This document shows, in pieces, positions 50,901-53,071 of a DNA stretch of 64,000 nt. How positions within the stretch are numbered: position 1 is the first letter of the stretch; each line of letters begins with the position of its first letter. Under the pieces are notes generated by a model. That model saw only the letters and a list, made by a program, of their open reading frames with translations. It was not told the DNA's origin and made no database searches. Where the stretch lies: NCBI RefSeq assembly GCF_900101905.1, contig NZ_FNAJ01000018.1:1-64000 (forward strand), in the 5' to 3' direction. The position numbers were made by a program, and so were the translations under genes. The stretch comes from Myxococcus virescens (GTDB lineage Bacteria > Myxococcota > Myxococcia > Myxococcales > Myxococcaceae).

Positions 50901-51974
50901 AAGCGGAAGCATCTGGATGCCGATAAGGCTTGCGTCCGAGTCAACCACGACCTCGGCAGTCTTGCTCACGCCCGCGAAGGTCGCGGTCAGCACGGCCGTT
51001 CCGTCATGCCTCGCCTGTACGAGCCCCTCTGGCGAGACCACGAAAACGGAGGAATCGGAGGACTCGTACGTGACGCCTTGGAACGAGCCACTGAGATTCA
51101 CGTCGCCCGCGAGCGAGAAATGCCCCGTCACCTGCACCTGGGCGGAGGATCCGTACCCGCCAGAGAGCAGCAATGGATCCGGGCTGATCGTGACGTCCAC
51201 GAGCGGATCGAACGCGCGCCCGCTGGTGAACTCGACGGCAGAGGTGTTCACCACCCGTCCGTAGGGGTCATGCACGGCGACATCGACCACGACCACGCCG
51301 TCCGCCGGGACCTGGGCTCCATCGAGCAAAGGCACGATGAAGTCGACCTGGCTCGAGGTCTGCTCGCTGGGGCGCGCCACCAGTCGGCGTACGCTGGAGA
51401 AGGCCACGGACTCCGCGTCACTGAGGCTGCCTTGGACCCGTCGCAGCGCCTCGACAGAGGCGCCCACGAGCGTCAGCTCCGCATGGGCCACCGGACCTTG
51501 GGCGCGGACGCTCACCATGAGGTGCGTCAGCTCCTGGCTGGCGTTGACCCGGACAGCGCCCGCGGGAAAGACAGGCGCTTCCTGGGTCAGGTCGTACCGG
51601 GCAATCAGGGGCGTGGCGGTGCCCTCTTCCGCTGGCTCGGCCTTGATCTCCAGGATTGCGTCCGCGGGGAGCTCTTGGCGCAGTGGCACGCGAACGTGGA
51701 ACGGGACTGCGCCCGCGAGGTCCTGATTGACCACCACGTCTCGCACGTCCACCAGCGTGCCAGCAGACGGAGATGTCGCCTTCACGGCGACCCGAAGCTG
51801 ACGGACATCCCCCTCGACGGACATGCCCAGGTCGACGGCGGTCGCTCCCGGTCGAAAGGGGGTCAGCGGAAACACCGTGGCCACGCGCGACTGCGCATGG
51901 GCGTTTCCCGCGCCAACAAGTCCGGCCACCAGCGCGACGAGCGCCAGGCCCCGCTTCAGGTTATCCAGGAGCAC
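20913..51974 (-). CDS. 10,353-residue secreted multidomain (Ig/LVIVD/TIG) surface protein
   Basis: One uninterrupted frame of 31,062 bases encodes a protein of roughly 1.1 MDa. Translation starts at GTG (51974-51972) with GAGGGGG 4 bases upstream. A Sec signal (MLLDNLKRGLALVALVAGLVGAGNAHAQS) follows. Approximate layout in residues: 29-265 beta-rich; 265-450 two Big_2-like domains; 450-2850 about twenty tandem Ig-like domains (motif 'PPxVxxxxP..G...xxG' then 'A.DD.xVxxVE..VDG'); 2860-7240 seven supramodules of LVIVD-type propeller, Big_5, TIG, TIG; 7240-9680 Big_5, Ig and propeller blocks; 9700-10353 two Gly-rich beta-helix-like units. LVIVD signatures include VVDVSDPCNPQ and VVDIADPDSPV. No LPXTG, T9SS tail, C-terminal barrel or anchor is visible, so export route and attachment are open. 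It is most likely an adhesin or fibre-like surface protein. Parvulin lipoprotein genes flank it. The downstream stop overlaps the next start (ATGA). Confidence 0.93.
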   Translation of the reverse strand: MLLDNLKRGLALVALVAGLVGAGNAHAQSRVATVFPLTPFRPGATAVDLGMSVEGDVRQLRVAVKATSPSAGTLVDVRDVVVNQDLAGAVPFHVRVPLRQELPADAILEIKAEPAEEGTATPLIARYDLTQEAPVFPAGAVRVNASQELTHLMVSVRAQGPVAHAELTLVGASVEALRRVQGSLSDAESVAFSSVRRLVARPSEQTSSQVDFIVPLLDGAQVPADGVVVVDVAVHDPYGRVVNTSAVEFTSGRAFDPLVDVTISPDPLLLSGGYGSSAQVQVTGHFSLAGDVNLSGSFQGVTYESSDSSVFVVSPEGLVQARHDGTAVLTATFAGVSKTAEVVVDSDASLIGIQMLPLQPRVERVGGTLTLRLEGILSDAAAPSGERRVDLTAGVLGTTWSSESPDVAAVGRDGKVTGLRPGVARIRAVHDAFNTFLDVTVRDGMPTVRVAAPSTVTAGTSFDFHATATDDIAVSYVEFLINGAPAGRDTEAPYSMRIQAPPYGGATLTLSAAVVDSSGQRTEATAVKVRVAGVPAPSTQPVVIELPAPGALLVQGLPQVLRVTSGSWAGGGLSTEDFQLVRYYVDDVFAGSVDLPRVEVRKHPTSGDVIPVPLWELTFTPRNGTAGTSLAFRVEALDRGGALVRSDTLLVRVVADAPPLLNVDQPRSATVNAVAGAPFRVTGTVSDDALAFGTQLSLTVDGTTVDAVRIARGGAGGSPLGSERFSLAWTPTTADVGRARRLELTATDSAGQIVSRLFTVTAKANAPPQISILSPLASTTMVGGSRVRLTALVVDDTEDPVEVRWMAGDSVFGRASVAPFEAFYTLPPVVESTEVTLIAEARDAAGNTTRTEVKIFAVPDTKPPAVSFVVPKDGTSVPRTSDVLATVAGLDDVAVSKVEILLNGNVIFTDNAPGTNGSVRGSFVTHTVLTEAQLQGATQLTLVAKAYDTSNNVGVSPPVELHTKDDEPPSVSFALTTPTEATAGTMVHVELLASDDVGVTSVELLVDGLSLGTDNVAPYRFSFDAKSTPGIVRMEARARDRVPDRVTTAEKFLTVVEDTRKPMVTFRAPLPGAPVFTGRPLQVDVAASDDVRIAKVELFAPESLGALTQADTDGLFQVFSWSIPAVATPAGQKLRLRAVATDSSGLVAERELDVAVVEDLPPVVTLTSPAAGTPYKEGEDVRIVATLGDDDGIVGMVGLSGGQRQGTLPETGPVIPLSAQQFFTVWAPIISKGAPPSVGVEARDTGGQAGKAEVHLTIRPDTEAPTAQLLAPAPPSTGGPLSVRVNGALGMRVAVEDDVRVARVDVELVTQAGTAVPIPNADAILSAKDSRYEETRVPNPLAPGEIITSRRFFSSFEGTLKLQGIEQGRYTLRARVFDPAGNATPTSDLELDIVQAQDTEPPRVSLKFHGTPSDKSCVAGSQVRLQLDVTDDGTLQTLVAEVDDKPLDVEPFAPGPSATRSWQLTLPALGTFGSRSYTAKAHATDAAGRTTHASVTCELVADVPAVVRWVQPSSGGGLIEEAVQAVQVDVEEDTGIGAAWLLATTRPPANFSSDGQFLLPTPGATGVAYGSAIRLAFGQDQSFAVDAGPTALEVSAPVKGTVEGDPQRLILSVDPDAAPGLQAEVHYRFTVTPGMETSPNVQSFLARHPGGVRRVDLSEAPHQANLTFPSGILVEDVRVSFLPQAGTNTASAISDVGVHYESQFVQVRATAAGERLTVQPWTMTVPPGRPTVARTDYRLPSAWSPSPLELTAAVRDLAGALTLQSQNVAALPDTQAPTVRITQPTSEDTVVAGMPFTVRVQTRDEVAVQRVELLVDGVLRGAREGRVSSEVDFPLSIPAPTSGIPVMLTAIAVDPAGNASVSQPVYLEVHDDSAPQVALDRLWYDLPGSGQHFVSATELRSGYVRLLQGVQHSVVVRAKDDVGLTHMQVEYAGTELISEDLPQVPREFSLTVKLTPPVEANGAPSVLHVTVTDTLGAQQSLRLVVEGQKPQAPALAIASPTPGATLTEGSIGMVLSSVAADDTGVAKVEYFVNGRLALIVSRIEARAISAGAADGTPNSLPQAHDPALRDAIKHLPPSFQADLSRVKEFRGSILIPPGFVTLDPTRERTEITIRAVATDLEGHDTWTEQVAQVVPDQVHPSAIILRPSLGQDLVEGSAVIVEAVGVDNVFIEELEILVGPTLGQLRVIRSAGGFSTDSGGERDGYSYSSPVVRAEFTVPRLNELGAGDSAPYLIAVRVRDSAGKDNENELALQLVDVVRDRAPAVSLLSPVDGSPVVEHSTIPVTVSAEDDVAVTSVALRVNGVMLDLVLRAPPYVFMVPVPEGVEAVELQAVARDSFDHEVRSQVVRLPVVEDQPPTVAIAEPRTGVTLTEGRDFAFVVAAQDDVEIVSVEASVEGGLSGPLHFAATAAPFRFRVPLPPGSAERTLTLRATARDSTGKEARAPVVQVAVQADTTPPEVSFLRPADNSEMTAGQVLRVEAHADDNVGVVRVDFEVDGMPHVTMPAPPFAFSYRVPPERVETELEFKAIATDTSGKTKSATVTVGVVKDDLPEVELKPIAQMISGRPTALVATASDDIAVASVRFFMTRPGETEVEIGRRNQLPFEFIYTPERITGNAPLPTLVFRACAVDVAGQEGCSSPVSATVQKDQPPTVTVTSPPAGSAIFESASVRLEADARDIEGAVKAVHFFVDGRNVATSTAPAGISGKPTLFAATFHPELGSGNRTLVLTAVAVDSADQETQSEPVLLGTVRDTVPPEVDLVEPPGHDVVTEGTSITLSAGASDNARVARVEFLLNGSVIDSTTESVVGPANRPLYSVEWPIPTDHRVGDMLEFRAAAVDPTGNRGVSSSEEVEIGMRPNFFFDAFNQQGEQSFLRAGPDQRLLLGSIRDGGHQVALVQVGEGTATTLGLAMVDGPPRAAALKGNIAVVATGRSGTTSTGQHPPQLTLIDMTGVPEVLARRLGSVDLPGENIHGLAVSGQLAFVANGANGVAVVDIADPDSPVRLNSRSTVGPAMDVAVHGDLLLVAGGPSGLRVHHLQDPSFKEAGFIGLPGEAVRVVAQGARAYVACKDPSATLAIVDLSNPSAPLLQALLTHRSERQSLVATGLSDVAVSGNLAVVAASLVDGKGQPVKGLMSVSALQPNGTLESPPLKANLPRASSVAITSGIPVATYGAARGAAFAPFRLVVTGMQPQDGASQVGVEAPVAIEFSTPLAPAFVTEQSVMLREGDATLGRLIDAEIEVTARTVTLTPRKPLTVSAQYFVTVTEEVKNLSGVPLEAPYIASFRTRGTVNELPVVSSLSPAAGPLDGGTEVTIRGDHFAQGARVYFAGTEARVVTVSQDHKQLTVITPPGVEGHAVVTALNPDGGEASLVGGFVYLPMLQVSLVAPASGPVTGGTQVEVSGAGFHRGATVTFNGTEATEVRVVAPGRLVAVTPEGSFGPADVVVTNPDGQRAFSAGAFLYSRLAVSRRVGRHDPQSHGESQPTGVLAQGTPLAVALQDKTAWVLSGARVYTAAKSLTELYSKSAPGALGAVDVTSPENAWAMGGASIRLPFAPVALAVRGSRAFVVANGTSFEHVDVAGEGEGALFVFDLSNKSSPTYVGEVTFPGTAQAIALVGDLALIAAGSAGLQVLSIANPDRPLLLGAKQNFLMAGVSGPVAVEKVAASGSHALLHATRGTLASTLIVDLATSSFSVVGELSGSFGEMDIRGPQALSASRSLRTVSLVPSSRPYVQAVVPSLMRSGLFVGGAVQPHVMAAITSPISPVGSPASLQLVEASNMAAPQSIDALDLYPATNLSDVDIDGDVAVATISATHQGAAQDGLAVVRLPFPVVVASSPRNGEEHVRPTESVRLTFNVPISLGDEGDSSVRLSELNGSSEGLDVTGAVGVSGNTLTVMPSSNELGLNTRYRLTIQGVREATGEDAGSGAVMPGTYVLEFTTAGARDAVQMTITRLSVREGPVGGGTEMKIEGSGFTQGLTVAFNGRPADNPDISEDGTEISLLTPRGAEGAATLELKSTAGHSTVLPGAFLYTRELMLTSLAPARGPTSGGTRVIIEGHGFSVTGHVTVRFNGVEAQRVRVLGLNRLEAYTPNGVAGPAHVTVQNPDGESSTLPAAFTYDAPTGASVALEGTLRDAVVIGSYAYVVGSHGLHVVDMSGVYTPGSQTGQSAPIPIPPDRQAEVVDEDGIVGDDRIVGTASGGDLWAVSYPDTGGDRLFASGVATRDDEKGIVVGGIYEFDISDPAKPQLISERTIPDAGVYDVDARGDRLLAAAASAGFHTFDISHEPFPIRDFASDPGAQAVALEAGLAVAGVGTRTSSGEVAGGSLRTLSVEGPLTVQGMLDVNVQRVRLRGTLAAVAAGHDGLVLVDVSDPCNPQQLGEIDVGGFANDVRLVGSLAYVSAGAAGVAVVDVTAPRSPQLLHHVTGAHAGSTFAATVTPGGRVVSLRQRAVGGGWSLDFGPGTELSVVSASVSPGQVVPLNLSSITVTLSTVVNADTVESAFQLTAGGMLVEGDLEAGNVEEGRSTIVFRLTEPLPANAPMHLRLSEALENTAGKPLVAPFEVEFWSALAEGGSPRIAQMLPRVGPVSGGGTSELLGFEFDTSTQVSIGGKPADVLTRSSTRLTVKVPPGEPGLADVVVWNQSSGLSARRAGGYLYTLPLSIRSATPQFLNPRGGSTVDITGEGFLPAWAHALGSTQVRVRGIPATQVQVLSLTRMRAVAGPGSFGDAPIVVVGPDGIERSTAPDRVGYGLPFLGEEQALSVRPGALSRSPLSPFYIYAAAGSSVSGNRFEQEYQGILTGGGLVPQSYRMASFDVQLATRPRAAGAQVVDPPDALVDRLVAVLQRRLPSGTPLPDVELMPDSLDVAISGDTLYVANGQSGLSVMDGRGTSEQPDGSLESLKLLGRAKLGSSDEGLLASRVVPTPVGAWVLANGLKVDPALPPSSFCTPIQPLIGAKGALSLIDARNPADPLVVSHIAGGEDFQPFGATMKDGRLYVVTGEHQGVQYVKCDPAQPMPPAPYQSLDYGQRTAYKNRDALPTNHRLFIYGSAGADAQVVGSIALDGNLTDVVVHDGVAIVASAEYGLTFVDVTVPEALKVIKRINFDSHLSNNPGQPQRLRLVGDVLFVSASEGGVVLVDVSKREDPVLLSGGNSEFALDVLPVGDRLMLAGKSRLTELETPFMLVTGYSPARGATVPPSVPQLVVQMNRPIAASRVTSDSVRLLGPDGVSIPLDLAIRDNPGQLDYAIVATLGAALAPESEYRLEVDTTVTDQRGGALLVPLRTHFRTGKANARQPIFAAVSAVSPTTVSTSGGQEVVVRGSGLAGVSTVKLSSNLQASITSRSETELRFTLPALNAGPIDLWVIDEGLPQAYLPAGLLALEPFAGPAAISPDHGPVEGKTRVRVSMPVRAVAPGTTVRVGNELAVDVDVLNLSSLEFTTPAATGAGIAMIELVPPCDEGSAAPCPEPVAVGAFSYDLPIGVSMALPGFPPRTASDIKLVGDKLYVGVSTPGQAGLEIFDVRLAERPLRLGGLSTQSPVRGLDVDGALALLANDLAGLAVVDVTHPETPVLMRQVSTGSAAPGAGRATAVRIEGTQAFVTTVDSTVATGNVQVFDVSSPVLPVLETVPLDADALALDLGPGRLFALTSNIVETQGDGLFLSVYDRQGARLGGIAVDTAISSYEALVRSRLVVRADRAYVTVGSRLYVFNLSNLADIELLQDSEVGAGLAGMGWAAGTLFVATSGPNTVQVVPPNELLAVGMTPVPGGQAMPGTHVKVDFTLPVLKASITSETATVTVARAGQILTAAGEWHVEYAVRGSSVIFTPSAPFTPGDEVTVVLDGLDSFDQLPQAAAFVGTFEVVDGNALQPTLKTLEPASGRADEETLVEIEGSGFRQGTITSPGTIVLVGGQVASRNVNAAGTSMTVTVPAAPKVNGIHAAGPAAVEVIDPSGLRALRLGGFVYREPLELLSLSPTRSAQQGGTRVRLQGRGFAPGMQVSFGGTYAFDVRVLSSQSAEVVAPPHAAGLVDVIAHVGSDESPLTGAFLYGAGAVARLSTAPIRDVVVESGVAYAALGAIVDIHDVNGGPPLQANRKTSNGGLLVANLSDPTHVTVISELDFPGAGGSRRVLKRGGTVYVAAGEGGVRSVDVSTPGDIEDPVPPLEVSGAASDIALGDSLLFVGDAEGVKVFDLGNGSQRPLRVGSRAIPGGVSALALYGPNLLVSSAASGAPSLYVLDARTGDLSTRGTVALSAPAVHITVEGTRAFLSLGKAKQVAIYQLLDVQNPATAGTLMVEGVVGGWASAEQTHVAGGVAYVAAGGGKVLRFSVREGQAPTQLGRATVVGDARTLSFMGRYLLVGTLVLDRNGTPVELPVSDPVDAGLPLAGALASVELDTLDIRGTHPRDGDIVAPGDVAQVLLTALPDASSVGEVKLVRRDSGEEVPVARQALSDAQGGQVVLTPYAPLARDTAYELQIGAGLKDLRGATLGTQGRVRFRTSRDAVQERPEIASVSPGYGLASGGNEAEVLGSGFLSGCTVTIGGVQAPVQELAADGRRIRVLVPAGKAGAAAVEVTNPGGLSHLRLGAYRYLAAPTVADVQPRHAAYNSRSVVKLTGEGLFPGSLVHFDAKPARSVTMDDTGALLVEVPDQVIGRVALTVQTPGAPPQQATLPGGFTFTLAERSHLDNMGPVLVRRGHRVFAARDGWLSVVDFSVAGSPEPMGDAVHGVNDPVDMAIHGEDLFLAGRREIVRYSVSDVVCSPAPKAPCSPVEQERLPFAPASGFELTAVAAGGAGAYVAIADGNELALMAPVDGAYVTVARTFLGSGKVIDLDVVDGALLLLIQDGSDSRLEVRSTEGSSLPLIDDIPGLGSSMGAMTREGSRVVVSAGTQLHLIDVTSVDAPQILASAVDPNGGLSKTLALSGPWLIAANGNRVSWLDTTQGLVERTFASTPGTVSGAAILNGVAVVSASGSLRVLELPYPTVDTLSPLPGAPIARNGSASVTLPSELPGSVAAASSLQLWDGALPVGGNAGHSGSSLSFVPTGELDLGKTYVARLTLEPMPLVTGGHLLGAWDYVLRAGGAPTSLRVDDVEPATGPMAGGIQVTVSGVGFDEGTTVQIGGVEATRVGDAQDGVLTVVLPSSAAPGPALVRVMGGNGASAVAASPFVYVAPMSFVDVSPRAVDVEGGWVHISGTGFHRGLEVRFDGSRAVTEDNLATSVRAFVPKGDIRHLALTLSQPGAEPLQIPKAVYRGDVRAPEVERVDPMAMVGSQNVPLASVFEVRFDEPLSTESGSLLQLRLNASDIAIPGVSQLLADGRTLRFTPTANLASTTWYALTATGVTDAVGNVASPFRQNFRTVDTTKPTLQLQRAGGTVVLERDSFAAGVFWSFHVAATDDSRQSVTTTFSVNGTPVPSASNGAYVYRWPLDEVGTRQLLTATATDSSGNISAPVEVVIHVVEDSPPEVRIQQPVADVTREEGGSEPVVVTALDNAVVTAVELHVDGIPWAKLDGLTQASAALTRDIPLARIKGSAASEQRVLTAYATDNKGQVTASAPRVITVTRDAVPPSVQLRTPVAGGKVAGGASLAIEALASDSNGIAEVEFFVDDASVGLVRNTPWRVTWQAPVVSSAQTHLVRVVARDFRENEADASASFTVEPSPVRPFAQVTSPDAGTQLQEGRPFGVTVKAVSVASVASVRITAGSEEHVLTQAPWVTEFRAPVLDGGTAPLELTAQVTDVAGASSLVSRVMVSVVDDGQSEVNVALAQEPDGPLLLGGSMLTLAGETDAGVLPELSVSVADTTVHVQRVAGIPVGEARLPEEPEGAPVITRASLQAPGGASSVAERQGSLAVLSMGETDAVEDALDFMEPVALVSRGDSVLVVRSDGGGGGALELRSRQSGTRVASRSFTGTPVGAVFAGNEVVVAIRKRGAGALERFSLPGLEHQPLESTPLVRAPTALDGARNWLAVATDQGVELRHVDGALASRILMRPVLALSAEGSRLFAMTATELVAVDVTAAHAHRELARLPLDGAPYKAVAALGNGGVCVAGTEVRCFAVAETGGAQAEWLARGSVSLGAEALNALAFGELLSVGTPSGARVLDVRETVMGAGLYPAVKGLAALVPGALVGGTSQGLSHLAVIRGPMTPRVAFQLPATARQGARVTVDASVSDDAIPLNGFTAELSVNGVVVETRDTSLPQWIDMPSTGDSATVELAVRDLAGRQVVLKREVTLTEPGPADGPALADVRLPAEVPEGAYFPIVALPEAPAQVAQVEVTLAGGAPIILTAPRLAGELRAPMVSAGAPTSVQVTFVALDVQGRRGAPLTRTLLVHDDPGASIPVVSVLRRAQGDTTPIYEGTFVTIEAAVEGGTGGEIIVLSVDGLEAGRAKGAQLLMPVRTPLGDGARTVTVTAVARDAAGRESAPATLALVVVDDLTPPVLTSIKTDPEGEFIAAGSELIASVEAADGVALERVSIELSIDEVRQAGGGKELRYEIPENAAPGTLLSLTAIAEDAAGNISTVSATRTVTGGARPHEVASVSLDGASQIIRRGDLVYVTTSIGLWIGQVSGNVHAPTVTQLASFPTPVPPVGLAVLDQLSALALEGHGLWFVDVSVPSTPRLVSRLPGMYNSVASSKIFYATRNQSNWTYRFEEIDVGDPASPARSEWGNSSGPSRVLEALAEGPIVTHSASQVVVPIVNDLGEVHSRIIDVPNEQIRAVARDGDLIVVGTEQSLHAWVRVDANHVHAKARVLSLTSGVRSLKVIRGVAYIACDDGWLRMVDYREPSDPRVVSRIKLDVLDLQLSGGLLFAVGPSGLQVLRLPAPTSGQPTGAVPVQHVAFGLAPFRGGVVVANGASGVQYIDVAGGAEPSLRGTALSGANIHQVESLGRNVFALDDKSLRIAETSASIGGQLQWLTSRSGALQQALGPVDRFSVALDRIWAISSSGTLRSVNWPAVTGSQTLAFGRSVLDVTGDESRALVAMGTNGVAVVEVAPSGQLIQTAVLPVSASFVALDGHLALAGSEKSVSIFELRDGDSPELVGTLSTLGDVQRIRLEGRLALISEGAAGVEVWHLPEGGPAERVAHLAETNAQDAVLASGRIVVADSTVGVSGSVRTYTPPDAVTPSVRIHTPKGFMALEAGSEFNLHALARGVRVDAAELLVDGRPVAAIDEMSLSGAWMVDPRSSAGQSHFVQVRVRDAGGTIATSPPVEISVQPPSTELPTLRVTVPSSGADIYSGAVVSVSAEKGGGLPPFRVTARLGATYLGQLHSVPGDASKFEGAFQAPIFDTSESIPLTVVMTEGGGRMVEASVPVDVFRDIQPPGMPSGLPAQVRAGPFVNQLVLKGTDDGILWLELEQDGKLIAVSPQVRSSVTFNHSLLLPEEAVGQSLSLVLTAVDLAGRRTSVSQSYTVLPDGTAPAVTFAASSPPTSASEGTVVTVTATANDADRDVSNVRIFADGVEIGSSNSTSLSVSYTLPRLSERPSVHFRAVATDSRGRTGSDERTTVLAANPLPVIDAWILPISPIQRETVRACVQATDNVGVVTLTATADDVPLEERVSCGERCQRRCANVTLGASATQLLVTATATDSLGAVVHFSRTYSVGANRPPAVTLNPITYMLVGEEREFIGYVVDERTPLAWAEFRVNGIALGERFIAPATSANLRRRFTPIAGGVARISLVAQDQHGQVTEVHQDVLVLDARYPADVTSTIAADDMRFEGQDIIIRSGQTIRIDGVHAFRNLYVLQNAVVTHGPQDGEVRNVMDLTVSNEANIYQGGKIDVSGRGYLGGRQPGNSDRSGKTLGNEPTEFDSAGGSHGGFGKAIPRADGAVAVATYGDYRNPAELGAGGAGGEASDVLGGNGGGLIRLKAATLRLDGELLANAEGGSTLNASYGGAGGGIRVEAGALTGTGSIKANGAGRATAYGGGGGRVAIYYDSAVSSFDWSKVEAKGQYASAGTVFLKGTAQEYGELILATDAGGLLHFNDRAKPTRVDGGIFDRFVAFGHGDVEVMGPLTTDTLEIERGVRATFHGEVTGAVASLHVDGASQMTLRQPWAFQPDISVEITGQLAVVGGAPLRLSSLKLTGSYPVLRQERSLDNQPRPLEIVVNGHVDLVGGASIDVSGQGYLGGGREGNPDPSGLTHGNVPSGRVGAAGSHGGYGRMTYPLSQGEPVAVYGDYKMPLTFGAGGSLGNVDAGGNGGGVLHLTAASMRLNGNLYANGSGRAVGGFYGGAGGSVLVNVGALTGSGIISARGGSNWAGGGRIAVYYDASASSFSWNGTSANGADEGGTGTVYLKALQDEYGDIVFDNGTRKPDPTRVRPTELFGTPEGVQTFRNFTVKGGASVFTPDALDVRGALTVDMNSRLQSQNIIRP
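21115..21700 (-). repeat. C-terminal Gly-rich unit, copy B, of the giant protein
   Basis: Encodes IDVSGQGYLGG, GSHGGYG, YGDYKMP, GAGGS, GNGGGVLHLTA, YGGAGGSVLVNVGALTGSG, GGGRIAVYYDASASSFSW and GTVYLKALQDEYGDIVF. The same motifs in the same order occur in copy A about 1 kb upstream. The short hydrophobic strands between Gly-rich turns suggest a beta-helix or beta-roll. Confidence 0.8.
22110..22705 (-). repeat. C-terminal Gly-rich unit, copy A, of the giant protein
   Basis: Encodes IDVSGRGYLGG, GGSHGGFG, YGDYRNP, GAGGAGG, GNGGGLIRLKA, YGGAGGGIRVEAGALTGTG, GGGRVAIYYDSAVSSFDW and GTVFLKGTAQEYGELIL. It is clearly homologous to copy B but diverged at many positions, so the duplication is not recent. 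Confidence 0.8.
30250..43400 (-). repeat. Seven tandem propeller-Big_5-TIG-TIG supramodules in the giant protein
   Basis: Module boundaries, in order of translation, lie near 43400, 41600, 39625, 37745, 35560, 33855, 31975 and 30250, so each module is about 570-730 residues. Each has an LVIVD-type propeller section, then a Big_5-like domain ending in a 'F.T' strand, then two TIG/IPT domains ('SP..GP..GGT.V.I.G.GF..G..V.F.G' and 'NPDG..S....F.Y'). The copies are strongly diverged at both residue and base level. They are ancient, and no long exact DNA repeats were seen. Confidence 0.8.
43420..50620 (-). repeat. Tandem Ig-like domain array of the giant protein
   Basis: About twenty units of roughly 90-120 residues each open with a 'PPxVxhxxPxxGxxhxxGxxh' strand (examples PPAVSFVVPKDGTSVPR, PPTVAIAEPRTGVTLTEG, PPEVDLVEPPGHDVVTEG). 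Each continues with 'A.DD..V..VE..VDG' and 'L...A.A.D..G' strands. This is the bacterial Ig-like pattern often found in adhesins. The unit near 46.5-47.5 kb is longer than the others. Confidence 0.85.
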
Positions 51975-52049
51975 AGCTCCCCCTCGAATCCGACGAAGAC
52001 CACGCGCGGTCAGTCTCGGCCGCGCCTCACGCCCACCACGACGAATGCG

Positions 52050-52985
52050 TCAGTGCTGCGCCACCGTATCGGTGCCCGCTGACGCCGCTGCCCGAGCCCC
52101 CCCGGACGGGAGCTCGACTGAGGCCTCTTTCCGCAGTCGCGTCAATACCTGCTCGAAGACACGCCGCTGGAGCATGGGTGCCATCTGCCCCAGCACGACC
52201 TCCCGAACCTCCTCGAACGGGGGCACCCTCGCGGCCTGGCGCTCCAGCAGCACGAGGATGACAGCCCCAGCGGGCTCCTCGATGACGGCGGTTGCCTCGC
52301 CCGGCTTCTTCAGCGCCAGCGCCGCCTTCTCCAGGGCCGCACCGCCAAACTCGCCTCGGGCTAACAGCCCCAGCTCTCCGCCACGGGTCCGCTCTGGCCC
52401 ATCCCCTGCTTCCGCGACCTTTGCGATGGACTCACCACCAACGACGATGCGTCGGCGCAGGCCCTCCGCGCGCTGAAGGGCTTGCCCCCATGCAGAGCGG
52501 GGGCTTCCAGGCGGAACGGACACGAGGATGCGGGCGATCCGCAGGCGCTCGGGCTGGGCGAAGCGCTCCACGTTGCCCTGATAGTAGGCCCGAGCCTCCT
52601 GGTCCGTCGGCGCACCGGCCGCCTTCTCCTCCCGGGCCAACAGCGCCTGGATGGTCAGCCGCTCTTCCAACTCCCGAACCTGACGGCGGATTTCAGGGTC
52701 CTGGGTGAGCCCGAGCCGCTCGGCCTCAAGTGCCAGCAACCGCTTATCGACCATCGAGCGGATGAACTCCTCCCGCCCTGTGCCCTGCTCGAAACGCACC
52801 CGCAGCCCCGGCGGGAGCCGCTGACTTTCGCGAAGGACCTCTTCCTGGGTCACCACCCCGCCCTTGAAGCGGGCAACAACGTTCGCCGAGAGCCCAGCGG
52901 GCGCAGGCGCAGCCCGTTCGCACGCCGATATACCGAGCAGGCTGCAGAAATAGATCCACTTCAACAGCCCCATCGCGCGCTTCAT
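52050..52985 (-). CDS. Parvulin-like lipoprotein with degenerate active site
   Basis: The product has 311 residues with lipobox ISAC (Cys22). A SurA_N-like helical section (about 35-130) precedes a parvulin-like domain (about 140-250), recognisable from ARILVSVPPGSP and RGGELGLL. The two flanking histidines of active parvulins are not present: the first position reads LRIARI, and the second reads AGAVILV where 'G.H.(V/L)' is expected. It is therefore probably a chaperone-like relative rather than an efficient isomerase. It lies 75 bases upstream of the 10,353-residue protein gene on the same strand and is probably the first gene of that operon. The ATG at 52985 has only a weak Shine-Dalgarno; Met5 (52973) is an alternative. 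It is oriented opposite to another parvulin lipoprotein gene across a short intergenic region. Confidence 0.88.
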   Translation of the reverse strand: MKRAMGLLKWIYFCSLLGISACERAAPAPAGLSANVVARFKGGVVTQEEVLRESQRLPPGLRVRFEQGTGREEFIRSMVDKRLLALEAERLGLTQDPEIRRQVRELEERLTIQALLAREEKAAGAPTDQEARAYYQGNVERFAQPERLRIARILVSVPPGSPRSAWGQALQRAEGLRRRIVVGGESIAKVAEAGDGPERTRGGELGLLARGEFGGAALEKAALALKKPGEATAVIEEPAGAVILVLLERQAARVPPFEEVREVVLGQMAPMLQRRVFEQVLTRLRKEASVELPSGGARAAASAGTDTVAQH

Positions 52986-53055
52986 CGTGCTTGCATTCTC
53001 GCTATTCCGTCCGACGGCAGAATTACTCTATATGTGAGAAAGATCGCAAGGCAGT

Positions 53056-53071
53056 TGTCCGACGTCGGACA
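53056..53071. promoter_or_regulatory. Perfect 16-bp palindrome between divergent parvulin genes
   Basis: TGTCCGACGTCGGACA is fully self-complementary. It lies 70 bases upstream of the minus-strand start (52985) and 67 bases upstream of the plus-strand start (53139). It is well placed as a dimeric regulator's operator controlling both the giant-protein operon and the divergent gene. No regulator gene is adjacent. Promoter boxes around it are not clear enough to mark. Confidence 0.5.
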
